Source: a virus. Taken from it: a stretch of DNA of 64,000 nt. The stretch lies in IMG/VR virus record IMGVR_UViG_3300047994_000087, positions 82,742 to 146,741 of that record. One strand, given 5' to 3'. The translations under genes and the position numbers were made by a program. The notes under the pieces were generated by a model. The model did no database searches. It worked only from the letters and a program-made list of their open reading frames with translations, and was not told where the DNA came from. This document shows, piece by piece, positions 21,623 to 29,965 of the stretch (its first letter is position 1; each line of letters begins with the position of its first letter).

Positions 21623-23575
21623 TTAGATTTTAACTCTGAGTGTTCTGGTGAACTTACCTTCTACCTTAACTACCATACTGGCTCTCTGTGTCTCAGAGAA
21701 TCCCAATCCAGACAACTGGTTAGGGTTATCTTCGATCTTCAGCTTGCCTCCAACAATCTCGAACACCTTACGGTGCTGGTCGAACTCCTGTTTCAGGAAC
21801 TCATTAAAGAACGGACGCACAAACTCATCAGACAGGCACTTCTCCAGCATGAACATGTAGTGCTTGTTTCCTACCGGCTTGTCCCAGTGATTAGGCGATA
21901 GAAGTATCTTAGTCACTTTATGGAACTGGTTGGTCTTTACCCCCCATTTCTCACGAGATACTACGTTCGACTTACTCTCTCCTGCGAACTTAAGTCCGTC
22001 TGTTTTCGAATACTCAAACTTGGCGATTTCAAATGTGCCACCGTTGTGTGGATTTGTCTTAGAATCGAAGTCGAAGGTCTCACCATTGCACTCAATCTGC
22101 ACAACAAATCCTTGATAGGTTGTCTCACGCTTGTTGTAGTTGTTTACTAGGACAGTATAAGTCCCTTCCTTCATGCGACTCTTATTTGTCCAGATTATGT
22201 TTTCTACTGGAGTCCTCGAACGTCCGTATCCAGCATTCATATCCACGTCTAAGGTACCGGAAGTAGGGCTGACTTTGCTCATGTAGCTAATCACGTTACC
22301 ACCTGGTTCTTTGACGTGTATATCCAAGTCATCAAAGTTGTGCCATGACAGAGAAGTACGCAGCTCTCCTACAACGTTACCACCAGCCTCTTTCACCCGC
22401 TCTTTGATGGAGTCCGTGACTGCGCCGGTATAACTCCAGGAGAAGCTATTGTCCCACTTGAACATGGAAGGAGCTTCTGGATTCTGCGCTGCCACCAATG
22501 ATACGAAGTTGTTCTGATGAGAGTTCTCCAGCAGTATTGACACGCTTTTAGCGTGAGGCACTACGTTGGCCAGGAAGTCTTCAATGCCAATCTCTTCGAT
22601 CTTCGAAAACGATTTAGGGTTGACGATAGTGTCTTTGGCCACCTGGTCGAACACATCGGTTAACACTTGTGGGCGGTCCTGGAATAGCACGTCACACGCT
22701 CTGATGTCAGTCTCAATAGCGTATCTGCGCTCCAGAGATTCCAACAATCCAAGTGCCTTGATCTTCTCTTTAGCCTCTTCAGCCATGCGCGGAGTAACCA
22801 AAGATGTAGGTCTCTTGTAGTTGGTAGGCGCCACAACTCTTTCGAACTTAGTCACAGCGGTATCTAGATCAACTCCAGCACTAAGATCAATCAATAAGGT
22901 TCCTATTGCGGTGTTTCTGATACGAGACACCACAGTGCCAGCTTCCTGAGAAGTGGCCCAGCTGTATGCTTCTTGAGTCAGTAGATGCTCGAACGTAACC
23001 GGTTCAGGAGCTAGTCTCTTGTACTGACGTTGGAGCAGAACGAACTTATTGAGGATCGGTTCGAACTCTTTGCCCCTATAGAGTGAGTTCTGACTGATAA
23101 GCTCCAACACTGTCTCAGTAGCGTCCAAGGTCAGCTCATCTAAGCTTCTCTGGAGAACATTCTTATCGTCACGTGCTTGTCCAAGCTTTGTGGGTAGATC
23201 TTTGTTGTCGACTACGAACTTGTTAGGCACCTTGAGATACAAGTGACTCCAGAATACAGAACGTTTCTCATCAAAGTTTTTGTCTGTTCCTGCCTTGTCA
23301 AACACTGAGTAGAACAAGTCTGTAACTGGTCTGCTATGAATGTACGCACTAAGTGCATCGCTTACAGCTTTAAACATCTCAGGAACGTCCAGGTCGTCCC
23401 AAAGGGAGATCACTTTGTTTTCCTTGATGGTCACAATCCCTGAGTACTGACGCAAGAAGCTCTTACAGCAGTTACATGTATGCTCCTGCCGGTATGCTTC
23501 AGGGAACGCATTGATGTAAACGTCCCACACTTCATCCCCGTCAACCGCGACATAGAATAGTCTGTCTTTAGACAT
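21623..23575 (-). CDS. Large protein with DUF2135/YfaP-like domain
   Basis: 650 residues. Near the start HTCNCCKSFLRQYSG forms a Cys/His cluster. The region near 405-500 has LSWHNFDDLDIHVKEPGG, LDVDMNAGYGRS and PVENIIW followed by EGTYTVLVNNYNKR, the signature of DUF2135/YfaP beta-sandwich domains. The C-terminus has GFSETQRASMVVKVEG. Sits upstream of the DUF6745-like and GHAH genes in one operon; the trio looks like a mobile gene set. Role unknown. Confidence 0.75.
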   Translation of the reverse strand: MSKDRLFYVAVDGDEVWDVYINAFPEAYRQEHTCNCCKSFLRQYSGIVTIKENKVISLWDDLDVPEMFKAVSDALSAYIHSRPVTDLFYSVFDKAGTDKNFDEKRSVFWSHLYLKVPNKFVVDNKDLPTKLGQARDDKNVLQRSLDELTLDATETVLELISQNSLYRGKEFEPILNKFVLLQRQYKRLAPEPVTFEHLLTQEAYSWATSQEAGTVVSRIRNTAIGTLLIDLSAGVDLDTAVTKFERVVAPTNYKRPTSLVTPRMAEEAKEKIKALGLLESLERRYAIETDIRACDVLFQDRPQVLTDVFDQVAKDTIVNPKSFSKIEEIGIEDFLANVVPHAKSVSILLENSHQNNFVSLVAAQNPEAPSMFKWDNSFSWSYTGAVTDSIKERVKEAGGNVVGELRTSLSWHNFDDLDIHVKEPGGNVISYMSKVSPTSGTLDVDMNAGYGRSRTPVENIIWTNKSRMKEGTYTVLVNNYNKRETTYQGFVVQIECNGETFDFDSKTNPHNGGTFEIAKFEYSKTDGLKFAGESKSNVVSREKWGVKTNQFHKVTKILLSPNHWDKPVGNKHYMFMLEKCLSDEFVRPFFNEFLKQEFDQHRKVFEIVGGKLKIEDNPNQLSGLGFSETQRASMVVKVEGKFTRTLRVKI

Positions 23576-23664
23576 TGATGCAAATCTATCTGTAATGGCC
23601 TTCCTGATCTCTATGAAGGAAGGGGCTGCTATTTGTTGAGTAATTGATAATTTTTCCTTGTGTT

Positions 23665-24075
23665 CTAAACTAATTCAGTCAGTGGTCTGTGTGACAGACA
23701 ACGCCCTTCATTCTCAGAAACAGCTACTGCACGGTCGTCGAAAAGTAAATACATATGCTGATCTTTGCAATTGGTCACCTCCAAGGGCACACCGATATGC
23801 TTAATACACCAATTCTTTATGGCCAAGCGCTGCTTCTGGCTTTCAAAATAAGGAGTCTTATCGTAAGGGGCATAGACATCATCAATTAGACGGTCATCAA
23901 CACGCGCAGTGAAGATCTTTACTGTCTGCCCTTCCTCAACCCACTTCTTAACTCGTTCAAGCATGGCAGGAATAGGCTCTCCCAACTCAGGAAACATGCC
24001 CTTCTCGTAGTAGGATAGTGTGCCATCGAAGTCTACTGCAATGTAACCAGTTGGTCCTTGATCAAAACAACCCAT
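23665..24075 (-). CDS. HAD-family phosphatase
   Basis: 136 residues with HAD motif I VDFDGTL (D15, D17), FTAR (55-58, motif II region) and LLFDDRAV (motif IV). Short HAD enzymes of this type in phages include 5'(3')-deoxyribonucleotidases and polynucleotide 3'-phosphatases; with an RNA ligase elsewhere in the window either is possible. No cap domain is evident. Confidence 0.75.
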   Translation of the reverse strand: MGCFDQGPTGYIAVDFDGTLSYYEKGMFPELGEPIPAMLERVKKWVEEGQTVKIFTARVDDRLIDDVYAPYDKTPYFESQKQRLAIKNWCIKHIGVPLEVTNCKDQHMYLLFDDRAVAVSENEGRCLSHRPLTELV

Positions 24076-24332
24076 TAAGTGTGCACTCCAATGATTTTTT
24101 GCAAGGCTTCAATCACTTTCGGAACGTCAGCACGTGGAACCAATGTGTGGTGAATTGCAATAAACGAGCCATTAGGCCTCTTCTCCAGGGCTTGGAAGGC
24201 TATGTTGCCGCTCTCCAATTCCTTGATGGCATAGCCTCCATACTGCTCTTGGGTCTTGCCACGGACTGCCTCTGTTCCGCGCTTAATAGCGAGGTCCAAC
24301 GGACTTGGTGGCTTCTCTTTCTGATTACTCAT
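24075..24332 (-). CDS. Hypothetical protein, 85 aa
   Basis: Beta-hairpin-like middle (GNIAFQALEKRPNGSFIAIHH). Start and stop overlap both neighbours by one base. Unrecognised. Confidence 0.6.
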   Translation of the reverse strand: MSNQKEKPPSPLDLAIKRGTEAVRGKTQEQYGGYAIKELESGNIAFQALEKRPNGSFIAIHHTLVPRADVPKVIEALQKIIGVHT

Positions 24333-24670
24333 TATTTTCTCCTCTGATCTTCCAATACTATTCGGTGTCTCGTTATTTCTGAAATAAGCTCCAGCTCTAA
24401 CATGTCAATTACTCTGTCCACAACAGGGTTGAGGCCCGTGAACGTTTCCCTTAAAAACACCGGTCTATTGTGATTACATTCATAACCCAAACCGTCTGTT
24501 GATGAATCTAACAGACTAACCCCATTGTAATTACCAGCCATCAGATCGTTCAAAAGCCTCATTCTGTTGTTCAAGCAATAAACATCATGGTCGCTTGAGG
24601 GAAAGTGCTTCATCACCTGTTTAGCTTTAGCAATCTCCTTACGTGCTAATACACGCCTATCATCGTTCAT
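24332..24670 (-). CDS. Hypothetical protein, 112 aa
   Basis: Helical N-terminus (RRVLARKEIAKAKQVMKHF), C-terminal helix rich in Glu and Arg. Coupled to its neighbours. No family. Confidence 0.6.
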   Translation of the reverse strand: MNDDRRVLARKEIAKAKQVMKHFPSSDHDVYCLNNRMRLLNDLMAGNYNGVSLLDSSTDGLGYECNHNRPVFLRETFTGLNPVVDRVIDMLELELISEITRHRIVLEDQRRK

Positions 24671-25002
24671 TTGCTTACTGTGTCCTGTTCAGCTTCATAA
24701 GCCCGCCATGCAGCGGCCTCAGCTCTCATTACTCTAATTAACTGAATACGTTCCTTGAGTTGCTGTTGGCCAGTGAGTGCAATCACTTCCTCCGCCTTGT
24801 CTCTCAGTGCCTGAGTTGGCTCTACACCTGCCAGCAGCATACTAATAGTGGCAATCTGGAAGTCGATGTAGATGGTCTCAAGGTCTTTCTGCATCTCATC
24901 AATACCCTGCACAACGTCCTGGACCGTCACTCTGTCGACCGCATAGTCGTTTTCGACACTGACTAACTGCAACACCATCTTCTTCAGTTCGTTACTGTCC
25001 AT
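24667..25002 (-). CDS. Hypothetical helical protein, 111 aa
   Basis: Starts MDSNELKKMVLQLVSVEND at 25002; longer in-frame starts run through the previous gene and give an implausible Cys/Arg-rich leader. All-helical. Unrecognised. Confidence 0.6.
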   Translation of the reverse strand: MDSNELKKMVLQLVSVENDYAVDRVTVQDVVQGIDEMQKDLETIYIDFQIATISMLLAGVEPTQALRDKAEEVIALTGQQQLKERIQLIRVMRAEAAAWRAYEAEQDTVSK

Positions 25003-25264
25003 CGTCTTTCTTCTCCTCACGCGCTTTGTAATACAAGAACATACTCGACGGCATGAACTCCCAGTTGAGCTTCCTCCCCTGCATGTGTTGTAGACAAGCA
25101 GCCGTACCATTAGCTGTGCTGCTCCCTAACTGACCCTGGTCGTACACAGGACCGAACTGGTCTCTTAAGTCCACTGACTCTGGCAACTCGTGTTCCTGCG
25201 CCAACTTAACTAGCGCATCGACAGGGAATGTCTTCCTCCATCCGTACTTTCTATACTTACTCAT
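24992..25264 (-). CDS. Papain-like fragment, catalytic Cys replaced
   Basis: 90 residues that match only the start of a C1A (papain-like) peptidase: LPESVDLRDQFGPVYDQGQLGSSTANG, where Q43 fits the oxyanion-hole Gln and position 49, normally Cys in GSCTANA, is Ser. The His and Asn parts of the catalytic site are absent and the protein ends at FLYYKAREEKKDDGQ. A truncated, probably inactive relative; could be an inhibitor-like or binding remnant. Confidence 0.7.
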   Translation of the reverse strand: MSKYRKYGWRKTFPVDALVKLAQEHELPESVDLRDQFGPVYDQGQLGSSTANGTAACLQHMQGRKLNWEFMPSSMFLYYKAREEKKDDGQ

Positions 25265-25827
25265 TTCACTAGTTTCTCTATCCTTGCTATACGCCTATGC
25301 GCGGTATCTTTGAATGACTCCACATACGAAGCCATATCCTTAGCCACTTCCAGAACATTCTCAAGGATGTCCACGGGGTCTGGAGTTTTCTCGTTACTCA
25401 GACAATCAATAGCATCAGTGTGTATGGACTTAATTTCGTTCTCAATCAAGTCGATTGCATCAGTCAAATGATCCAGCTCATTTCGCACGTCATGCACGTC
25501 TACCATGTCGTAATCTTCATCACGGATTAGGTCTACTATGTCAGCTACCCTCTGTGTGAAGTCATCTTTTCCTCCAGCAAGTCTAATGTCTTCAACAAAC
25601 TCCGCCAGAACAATGGATGTCTTCATGTCATCGCACATTTCACGGGTTAGCTGCTTCCACTGACTAAAAGGATCGGGTCCTCCACTCAGAATAGCTTCCC
25701 ACTCGTCCTGGTTATATCTACGATGCTGCTCAACTAACTTCTCGTCCTTCAACCACACATAGGGCGGTTTGACTTTCTCTACAACAGAAAGTGTTTCGAC
25801 TACTGTCTGACTTATTTTCTTACGGCC
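25261..25827 (-). CDS. Hypothetical helical protein, 188 aa
   Basis: ATG at 25827 lies inside the end of the previous gene, with AGGG a few bases before it. Helical throughout (MVDVHDVRNELDHLTDAIDL; VLEVAKDMASYVESFKD). No motif recognised. Confidence 0.6.
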   Translation of the reverse strand, partial: GRKKISQTVVETLSVVEKVKPPYVWLKDEKLVEQHRRYNQDEWEAILSGGPDPFSQWKQLTREMCDDMKTSIVLAEFVEDIRLAGGKDDFTQRVADIVDLIRDEDYDMVDVHDVRNELDHLTDAIDLIENEIKSIHTDAIDCLSNEKTPDPVDILENVLEVAKDMASYVESFKDTAHRRIARIEKLVK

Positions 25828-26051
25828 CATTTCCCTAACCCCATCCAACCACTTTCTTTTGTCCACGAGATTCCACTGCCACATGTCTTACATGCATATT
25901 TCGAGTTGGCACTACGTGTTCTCCACTTCCCTAACTCGTGCCACGTGCAACTGAAATCCGCTGGGAATCTTTTACTGTCACGGACAAAGTCGGAATAATC
26001 CTGCCACTTTGGCCGCTGATAACGTCTCTTCCTACGTGCAGCGGAACTCAT
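25812..26051 (-). CDS. Basic protein with CxxC, 79 aa
   Basis: Basic start (SSAARRKRRYQRPKW) and a CTWHELGKW ... YACKTCGSGISW pattern, so a Cys/His zinc site is likely. Ends on the Trp-rich tail MGLGKWAVRK. Confidence 0.6.
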   Translation of the reverse strand: MSSAARRKRRYQRPKWQDYSDFVRDSKRFPADFSCTWHELGKWRTRSANSKYACKTCGSGISWTKESGWMGLGKWAVRK

Positions 26052-26338
26052 GCCACTTCTTCTCCGTATTCAAAGAACGAGTCTTTAGGCTCAACAGCTG
26101 GACCATTCAGTCCGCGCTGCTTCACCCATGCATCAATATGTCTCTGACTTCTCCAAGACATGGCAGGAAGTTCACAGTAGACGTACTGGCAAATCTCTAG
26201 TATATCGCTCAGGTTTTCACTGTCCGCCCTGCACACAGTCTCCATAAGGTCGTTTCTAAGCACGGCCTGTAGGAAGTCCCCTGGTAGAATGCCAAACTCC
26301 ACGTAGCGCCGCAGAGAGGCCTTGGTTGCGTCTTTCAC
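26048..26338 (-). CDS. Conserved small phage protein, 96 aa
   Basis: GILPGDFLQAVLRNDLMETVCRAD followed by YVYCELPAMSWRSQRHIDAW closely follows a motif I know from many phage and prophage small proteins (GxFLxAVLxNDLxEAxxxAD, then Y.Y...P..sWGS). Function unknown. Confidence 0.75.
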   Translation of the reverse strand: MKDATKASLRRYVEFGILPGDFLQAVLRNDLMETVCRADSENLSDILEICQYVYCELPAMSWRSQRHIDAWVKQRGLNGPAVEPKDSFFEYGEEVA

Positions 26339-26701
26339 TTAATCTTCTCCTTCAAGCATTACAGTAATTACAGGCTCTTCAAGATCTCCAGGATGACATA
26401 GAGCATACACAGGAATAGTTGCTTGCCCATGTCCCAAGTGTAGAGCTTTGAACTCAACACGGTCACAGTCTCCAGCAGACCTAATAGCCTTAGCTAGTTC
26501 AGACATAAGATTCAATAACCTATTCTCCTGTCTATCTTCTGCGTCATTACCCTGACACTCAATCAGGCGAAGCCAAATCCCCTCTGAGATAGCAACTGGG
26601 TACTTTATTCCTGCCTGCTTAGATAGATCAGTGACATCAATAAGAAGTCCATCTTCTATTGCGTCAGCGCGTGAATAGCTGTAGATGACGTTGTAGTCCA
26701 T
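26339..26701 (-). CDS. DUF6573-like protein, 120 aa
   Basis: Starts IYSYSRADAIEDGLLIDVTD followed by SKQAGIKYPVAISEGIW, the diagnostic opening of DUF6573 proteins common in phages and plasmids. Function unknown. It is the first gene after the repeated 50-bp promoter-like element. Confidence 0.78.
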   Translation of the reverse strand: MDYNVIYSYSRADAIEDGLLIDVTDLSKQAGIKYPVAISEGIWLRLIECQGNDAEDRQENRLLNLMSELAKAIRSAGDCDRVEFKALHLGHGQATIPVYALCHPGDLEEPVITVMLEGED

Positions 26702-26717
26702 ATCCGCTCCGTTGGTC

Positions 26718-26767
26718 CCAATAAATCTATACTAGCGCTACCGCTATTATTCTGTCAAGTTTCAACC
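26718..26767 (-). promoter_or_regulatory. Repeated 50-bp promoter element, copy 1
   Basis: On the minus strand TTGACA (26753-26758), an 18-base spacer and TAGTAT (26729-26734), a sigma70-type arrangement, 17 bases before the DUF6573-like gene. 49 of 50 bases match copy 2 at 33731-33780. The spacer holds AGCGGTAGCGCT, a partial inverted repeat that could be an operator. Confidence 0.65.
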
Positions 26768-26785
26768 ATTTAAGAGCTGGATTGT

Positions 26786-27004
26786 TTAATTGCAGTGAAT
26801 CCTAGAACAGAAAGCTTCGTATTCATGAGTAGTTCTGTCTATGGCTTCTTTTATAGTGTCGTCTGGGTAGAAGTGAAGGTGGCAGCCATTGAAGCTCAGT
26901 AACACGTCTATGCCAAGCCGATCAGCAAGTGCTACAACTTCTAAGACTAGCTGGCCCAATGAAGTGCCGCCCTTTCCCTCGACAGTAACATATAAGTTAC
27001 TCAC
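26786..27004 (-). CDS. Hypothetical protein, 72 aa
   Basis: GTG start; SNLYVTVEGKGGTSLGQLVL and GIDVLLSFNGCHLHFYPDD suggest a small alpha/beta fold. Last gene before the copy-1 promoter region. Unrecognised. Confidence 0.6.
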   Translation of the reverse strand: MSNLYVTVEGKGGTSLGQLVLEVVALADRLGIDVLLSFNGCHLHFYPDDTIKEAIDRTTHEYEAFCSRIHCN

Positions 27005-27113
27005 TCTTGTCGGCCTCCAGAATCTTTCGGTCTTCCTGAACGGTCACGGAGAAGAAGTAGTCACGAGCCGCCTTAAGGAAGGGGCAAATTTCTAAGTTGA
27101 TTTTGTCTTGCAT
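26997..27113 (-). CDS. Small hypothetical protein, 38 aa
   Basis: MQDKINLEICPFLKAARDYF then a charged tail. GAGGAG 8 bases before the ATG is one of the better ribosome sites here, and it overlaps the next gene by eight bases. Confidence 0.62.
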   Translation of the reverse strand: MQDKINLEICPFLKAARDYFFSVTVQEDRKILEADKSE

Positions 27114-27188
27114 TGATAAGCTCCTCAAAGGGGTTACTTATCTATCTTGAATTCTGCTGAACACTGATCGGAAAAACTCTAGACTTTG

Positions 27189-27857
27189 TTATGTGTTAGA
27201 CCGATTAATGTCAAATACTCGCACTGGATTAGTGGCTTTATAGCCTTCATCGCAAATCGCTGCGTTAATCACTTTGACCACTTTACCGTCTTCACGTTTG
27301 ATCTCATACTCACCATTACTTAAATGGATGTGCCCACAAACAATATACTCAGGAACTTTGGTCCTGTTCTCTAGCATCCAGAGCATGTCCTTACAGCCTG
27401 CACGAAAACCATTAGGGCACAGATCACCATATCCATAGGGCGGTCCATGCGTCAGAAGGATGTCAGTCTGTTCAGGCACGCATTCCCATATAGCACGCAG
27501 CTCTGCACCCCTCATCCTGTTCCATGCCCAATTACAGAAAGCGGGCTGTTCCGGCACTCCCCAAATATTCACCCCATCAATAGTGAACATCTGATTATGT
27601 AGATACACGGTTCCTGTTCTTTCTGCAATGTCATAAGCAAGCTGCTCATTGCCGCCAAAGGCAGGGTCCAATCCCTTTTCATGATTTCCACTGATCCAAA
27701 CCTTCCAGGGTTGAGGCTGAGCGGTTAACCACTCCTCGTACCACTCAAGCTCTCGCCTTGATCCACTGAAAGAAAAATCACCAGCGACAAGTAGCAGGTC
27801 TCCTGGAGGCGTGTCAATCCATTTCATATGGATATCGGAAACGCAAAGTACCTTCAT
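27189..27857 (-). CDS. Calcineurin-like metallophosphoesterase
   Basis: 222 residues with the full motif series: SDIH (7-10), GD (26-27), GNHE (57-60), LLTHGPPYGYGD and GHIHLSNG. Similar in size and motifs to MPPED1/2-type phosphoesterases. Hydrolyses phosphodiesters or nucleotides with two metal ions; substrate unknown. Overlaps the upstream gene by four bases. Confidence 0.85.
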   Translation of the reverse strand: MKVLCVSDIHMKWIDTPPGDLLLVAGDFSFSGSRRELEWYEEWLTAQPQPWKVWISGNHEKGLDPAFGGNEQLAYDIAERTGTVYLHNQMFTIDGVNIWGVPEQPAFCNWAWNRMRGAELRAIWECVPEQTDILLTHGPPYGYGDLCPNGFRAGCKDMLWMLENRTKVPEYIVCGHIHLSNGEYEIKREDGKVVKVINAAICDEGYKATNPVRVFDINRSNT

Positions 27858-28174
27858 TGAAAATCTATCCTCAAAACTAACTCATCGGTATCAGCGATCA
27901 CTATGTCAATTCCATAATCGTAGTAGGCTCTCTTAGCCATCAGTTGGAGGTGGAATGTTCCACAGTACCAAAGGTGACTGAAATAACTGTTCAACTGGTT
28001 GATTCCTCTGAACAGGTTCCTCTCGTCTCCCACATTGCCGACCATCCAACCTACTTGCTCAAGGAGCGCAGGCTTAACCCTGTACAAGAACTTCAACGCC
28101 ATCTCCTTATTCAATGACATTGGTGGCGGAGGGTTGATGTCTAGCACAAGATCGTCACTCCACATCAAGTGCAT
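27854..28174 (-). CDS. Hypothetical protein, 106 aa
   Basis: Two possible ATGs (28174, 28165). Aromatic-rich (NSYFSHLWYCGTFHLQLMAK). Coupled to the phosphoesterase gene. Unrecognised. Confidence 0.6.
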   Translation of the reverse strand: MHLMWSDDLVLDINPPPPMSLNKEMALKFLYRVKPALLEQVGWMVGNVGDERNLFRGINQLNSYFSHLWYCGTFHLQLMAKRAYYDYGIDIVIADTDELVLRIDFQ

Positions 28175-28370
28175 CTAGTCGACGTTCGTACTCGTCACAG
28201 AACATCTTTAACTTCAACAAGGAATCGCGCATCTTGTGTGCGTTCTCTTCAGTGAACTCATCCCCACCATAACCCTTAAAATGACGTGGGAACCAACCAA
28301 AGGGGCTACAACAGGACATATCTCCCCTTCTTAGCATGTCTAGCTGACTTTCAAATTTACTGTCGTCCAA
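28155..28370 (-). CDS. Hypothetical protein, 71 aa
   Basis: Short protein with SCCSPFGWFPRHFKGYGGDEF and a C-terminal helix rich in charged residues. Overlaps neighbours on both sides. No function visible. Confidence 0.58.
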   Translation of the reverse strand: MDDSKFESQLDMLRRGDMSCCSPFGWFPRHFKGYGGDEFTEENAHKMRDSLLKLKMFCDEYERRLDALDVE

Positions 28371-28476
28371 GGCCCTTCTCTCCTATTAGCAAGAAGCTGC
28401 CAAAAAATGTGCCGAACACTAGCCCCACCGTCACAGAGGCAAGGGCGATAACTCCACCTACAAACATTTCAATCAT
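28357..28476 (-). CDS. Membrane microprotein, 39 aa
   Basis: MIEMFVGGVIALASVTVGLV then FGTFFGSFLLIGEKGLGRQ: one long hydrophobic helix with small-residue faces and a basic end. ATG overlaps the previous stop (ATGA). First of three membrane peptides in 550 bases. Confidence 0.6.
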   Translation of the reverse strand: MIEMFVGGVIALASVTVGLVFGTFFGSFLLIGEKGLGRQ

Positions 28477-28694
28477 TTGTGCTTCTCCTTGATGTCTCTC
28501 ATCCAGCGGGGATAGGTCTTAACCGTACTGGCCGCTATCTTCAGTTCTCTAAGATATGATTCCGGCATGGGGTCTTTCCTCTTGTCTCTCTTCTCAAAGG
28601 CAACCATGTCCCTACGGTAAATTTCATCTGCGCAAGCGTCCATCAAGTCCAACACCTGCCTCTCAGACATCTTCGACAGATCAATCTTTGCCAT
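28473..28694 (-). CDS. Hypothetical protein, 73 aa
   Basis: Helical, basic (KIDLSKMSERQVLDLMDACADE; FEKRDKRKDPMP; RWMRDIKEKHK). Lies between membrane microproteins. Unrecognised. Confidence 0.6.
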   Translation of the reverse strand: MAKIDLSKMSERQVLDLMDACADEIYRRDMVAFEKRDKRKDPMPESYLRELKIAASTVKTYPRWMRDIKEKHK

Positions 28695-28803
28695 CAGTAG
28701 GTCCCGTAGTTAACATTATGGCCACAATGAAAGCAACAAACACTAGAGCACCTACAGCCGCGCCCATCGTGGCGGCAAGTGTAACAATTTCTGGTGTAGT
28801 CAT
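28681..28803 (-). CDS. Membrane microprotein, 40 aa
   Basis: MTTPEIVTLAATMGAAVGAL VFVAFIVAIML, then TTGPTDGKD: a single transmembrane helix rich in Ala, Gly and Val. Starts on TGATG shared with the gene upstream. Confidence 0.6.
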   Translation of the reverse strand: MTTPEIVTLAATMGAAVGALVFVAFIVAIMLTTGPTDGKD

Positions 28804-28895
28804 CAGGCTTTCTTCCTGCTAACTAGAGCAATGAAATACAAAAACGACATGGCACTATATCCCATCAACACACAATCAATTACGTGATTATTCAT
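28803..28895 (-). CDS. Membrane microprotein, 30 aa
   Basis: MNNHVIDCVLMGYSAMSFLY FIALVSRKKA: one hydrophobic helix and a basic tail, so the tail should face the cytoplasm. Overlaps the upstream gene's end. Confidence 0.55.
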   Translation of the reverse strand: MNNHVIDCVLMGYSAMSFLYFIALVSRKKA

Positions 28896-29160
28896 TTGAC
28901 TTATGACTCTCCAATATTACTGTTGCGCAGTCCCGTATAAGCTCCAACTCAAGTCCAGAGATGTTGGCCGTTGCAGTCAACCCATCGTGGACTTGGTGGA
29001 CCACTATCAAGAATCTACCAGTACGCACGCCATGATCATCAAAAACAGGGATTACCTCAACGGTGTCTCCACCTTGTTCAGAACTACCGAACATTATCTG
29101 GCCATTGTCCGCAGTGTGACTGATGAAGTCGTCGATTACTCCGAAGTTCTTATCATTCAT
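28888..29160 (-). CDS. Hypothetical protein, 90 aa
   Basis: Beta-rich pattern (GDTVEVIPVFDDHGVRTGRF, LIVVHQVHDGLTATANISG). No family recognised. Confidence 0.6.
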   Translation of the reverse strand: MNDKNFGVIDDFISHTADNGQIMFGSSEQGGDTVEVIPVFDDHGVRTGRFLIVVHQVHDGLTATANISGLELELIRDCATVILESHKSNE

Positions 29161-29410
29161 TCAACGGCTCCTTGTTCGATTCTTTTATCTGTTCGGAATA
29201 TCTAGTCCAGATATCAACCGCCGCCTTTCGCAGCTGTTTCTGGTCAACAGGCGTCTCTGCTTGTTTCTCCAACTGAGCTATCCTATCCTGCAACTGTACA
29301 ACCACTTCCATGAGGTCTGTGATCATTCGCTCAGTTGGCAGTGTACTGACGAACGAACTGGGGGACTTTGAGCAGTTGTAGCTCTCTAACACTTCCCTTG
29401 CGTCTTTCAT
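29153..29410 (-). CDS. Coiled-coil hypothetical protein, 85 aa
   Basis: Heptad-like helix (ITDLMEVVVQLQDRIAQLEKQ) in the middle. ATG overlaps the 57-aa gene's stop (ATGA). May oligomerise. Confidence 0.6.
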   Translation of the reverse strand: MKDAREVLESYNCSKSPSSFVSTLPTERMITDLMEVVVQLQDRIAQLEKQAETPVDQKQLRKAAVDIWTRYSEQIKESNKEPLNE

Positions 29411-29580
29411 TTAGCTGATACCTGTTCCTTCAAAGCTTCGATCTCACGAGTATGTTCAGCCAGTAGTTGGCACAGACGCATCACCACTTGAACCATTTGC
29501 CGATCATGGTAATTACCTTGATGGTATGTCATATGAAACAGCAGTTCCTCTGTGCCCATGTTCTCGTATAAGTCATTCAT
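29407..29580 (-). CDS. Small helical protein, 57 aa
   Basis: MNDLYENMGTEELLFHMTYH, ending REIEALKEQVSAK. Shares the layout 'E-L-x-F, R-L-x-x-L, I-x-A-L-K-E-Q' with the 127-aa protein upstream, so the two are probably paralogues and this is the short form. Confidence 0.65.
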   Translation of the reverse strand: MNDLYENMGTEELLFHMTYHQGNYHDRQMVQVVMRLCQLLAEHTREIEALKEQVSAK

Positions 29581-29960
29581 TGGCTTTCTTCTAACCCCAA
29601 GATTGAATTGATTGTTCTAGGCGTCTTATCTACCTGATCAGCAATTAAATTAGCTTTGCAGTACTCTTCCCATGCTTTTCTAAGCACCTCTGTATTACCA
29701 ACATAAGAAGTCTCCTTCCGCCCATAGTCATTCGTACCTGGACCAAACACTCTGTGCTTCGCTTCCAACGCCTCCAGAGTCTTCGACTTTACAGACATCT
29801 GTTCTTTCAAGGCCGCTATCTCTAGTTCCTGAAGTACTAACAATCTGAGTATATGCAGCATCAATCGCTGATCATCGCTGACCCGTTCAGGGTTGTTATT
29901 CCCCGCAATGAAAAACCATAGTTCCTGAGCTGTGATGTTGTCTTTATAACTATCAAACAT
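29577..29960 (-). CDS. Hypothetical protein, 127 aa
   Basis: N-terminal 65 residues match the 57-aa paralogue (QELWFFIAGNN, RLMLHILRLL, EIAALKEQ); the C-terminal part (VLRKAWEEYCKANLIADQVD) is extra. Function unknown. Confidence 0.62.
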   Translation of the reverse strand: MFDSYKDNITAQELWFFIAGNNNPERVSDDQRLMLHILRLLVLQELEIAALKEQMSVKSKTLEALEAKHRVFGPGTNDYGRKETSYVGNTEVLRKAWEEYCKANLIADQVDKTPRTINSILGLEESQ

Positions 29961-29965
29961 CTACT

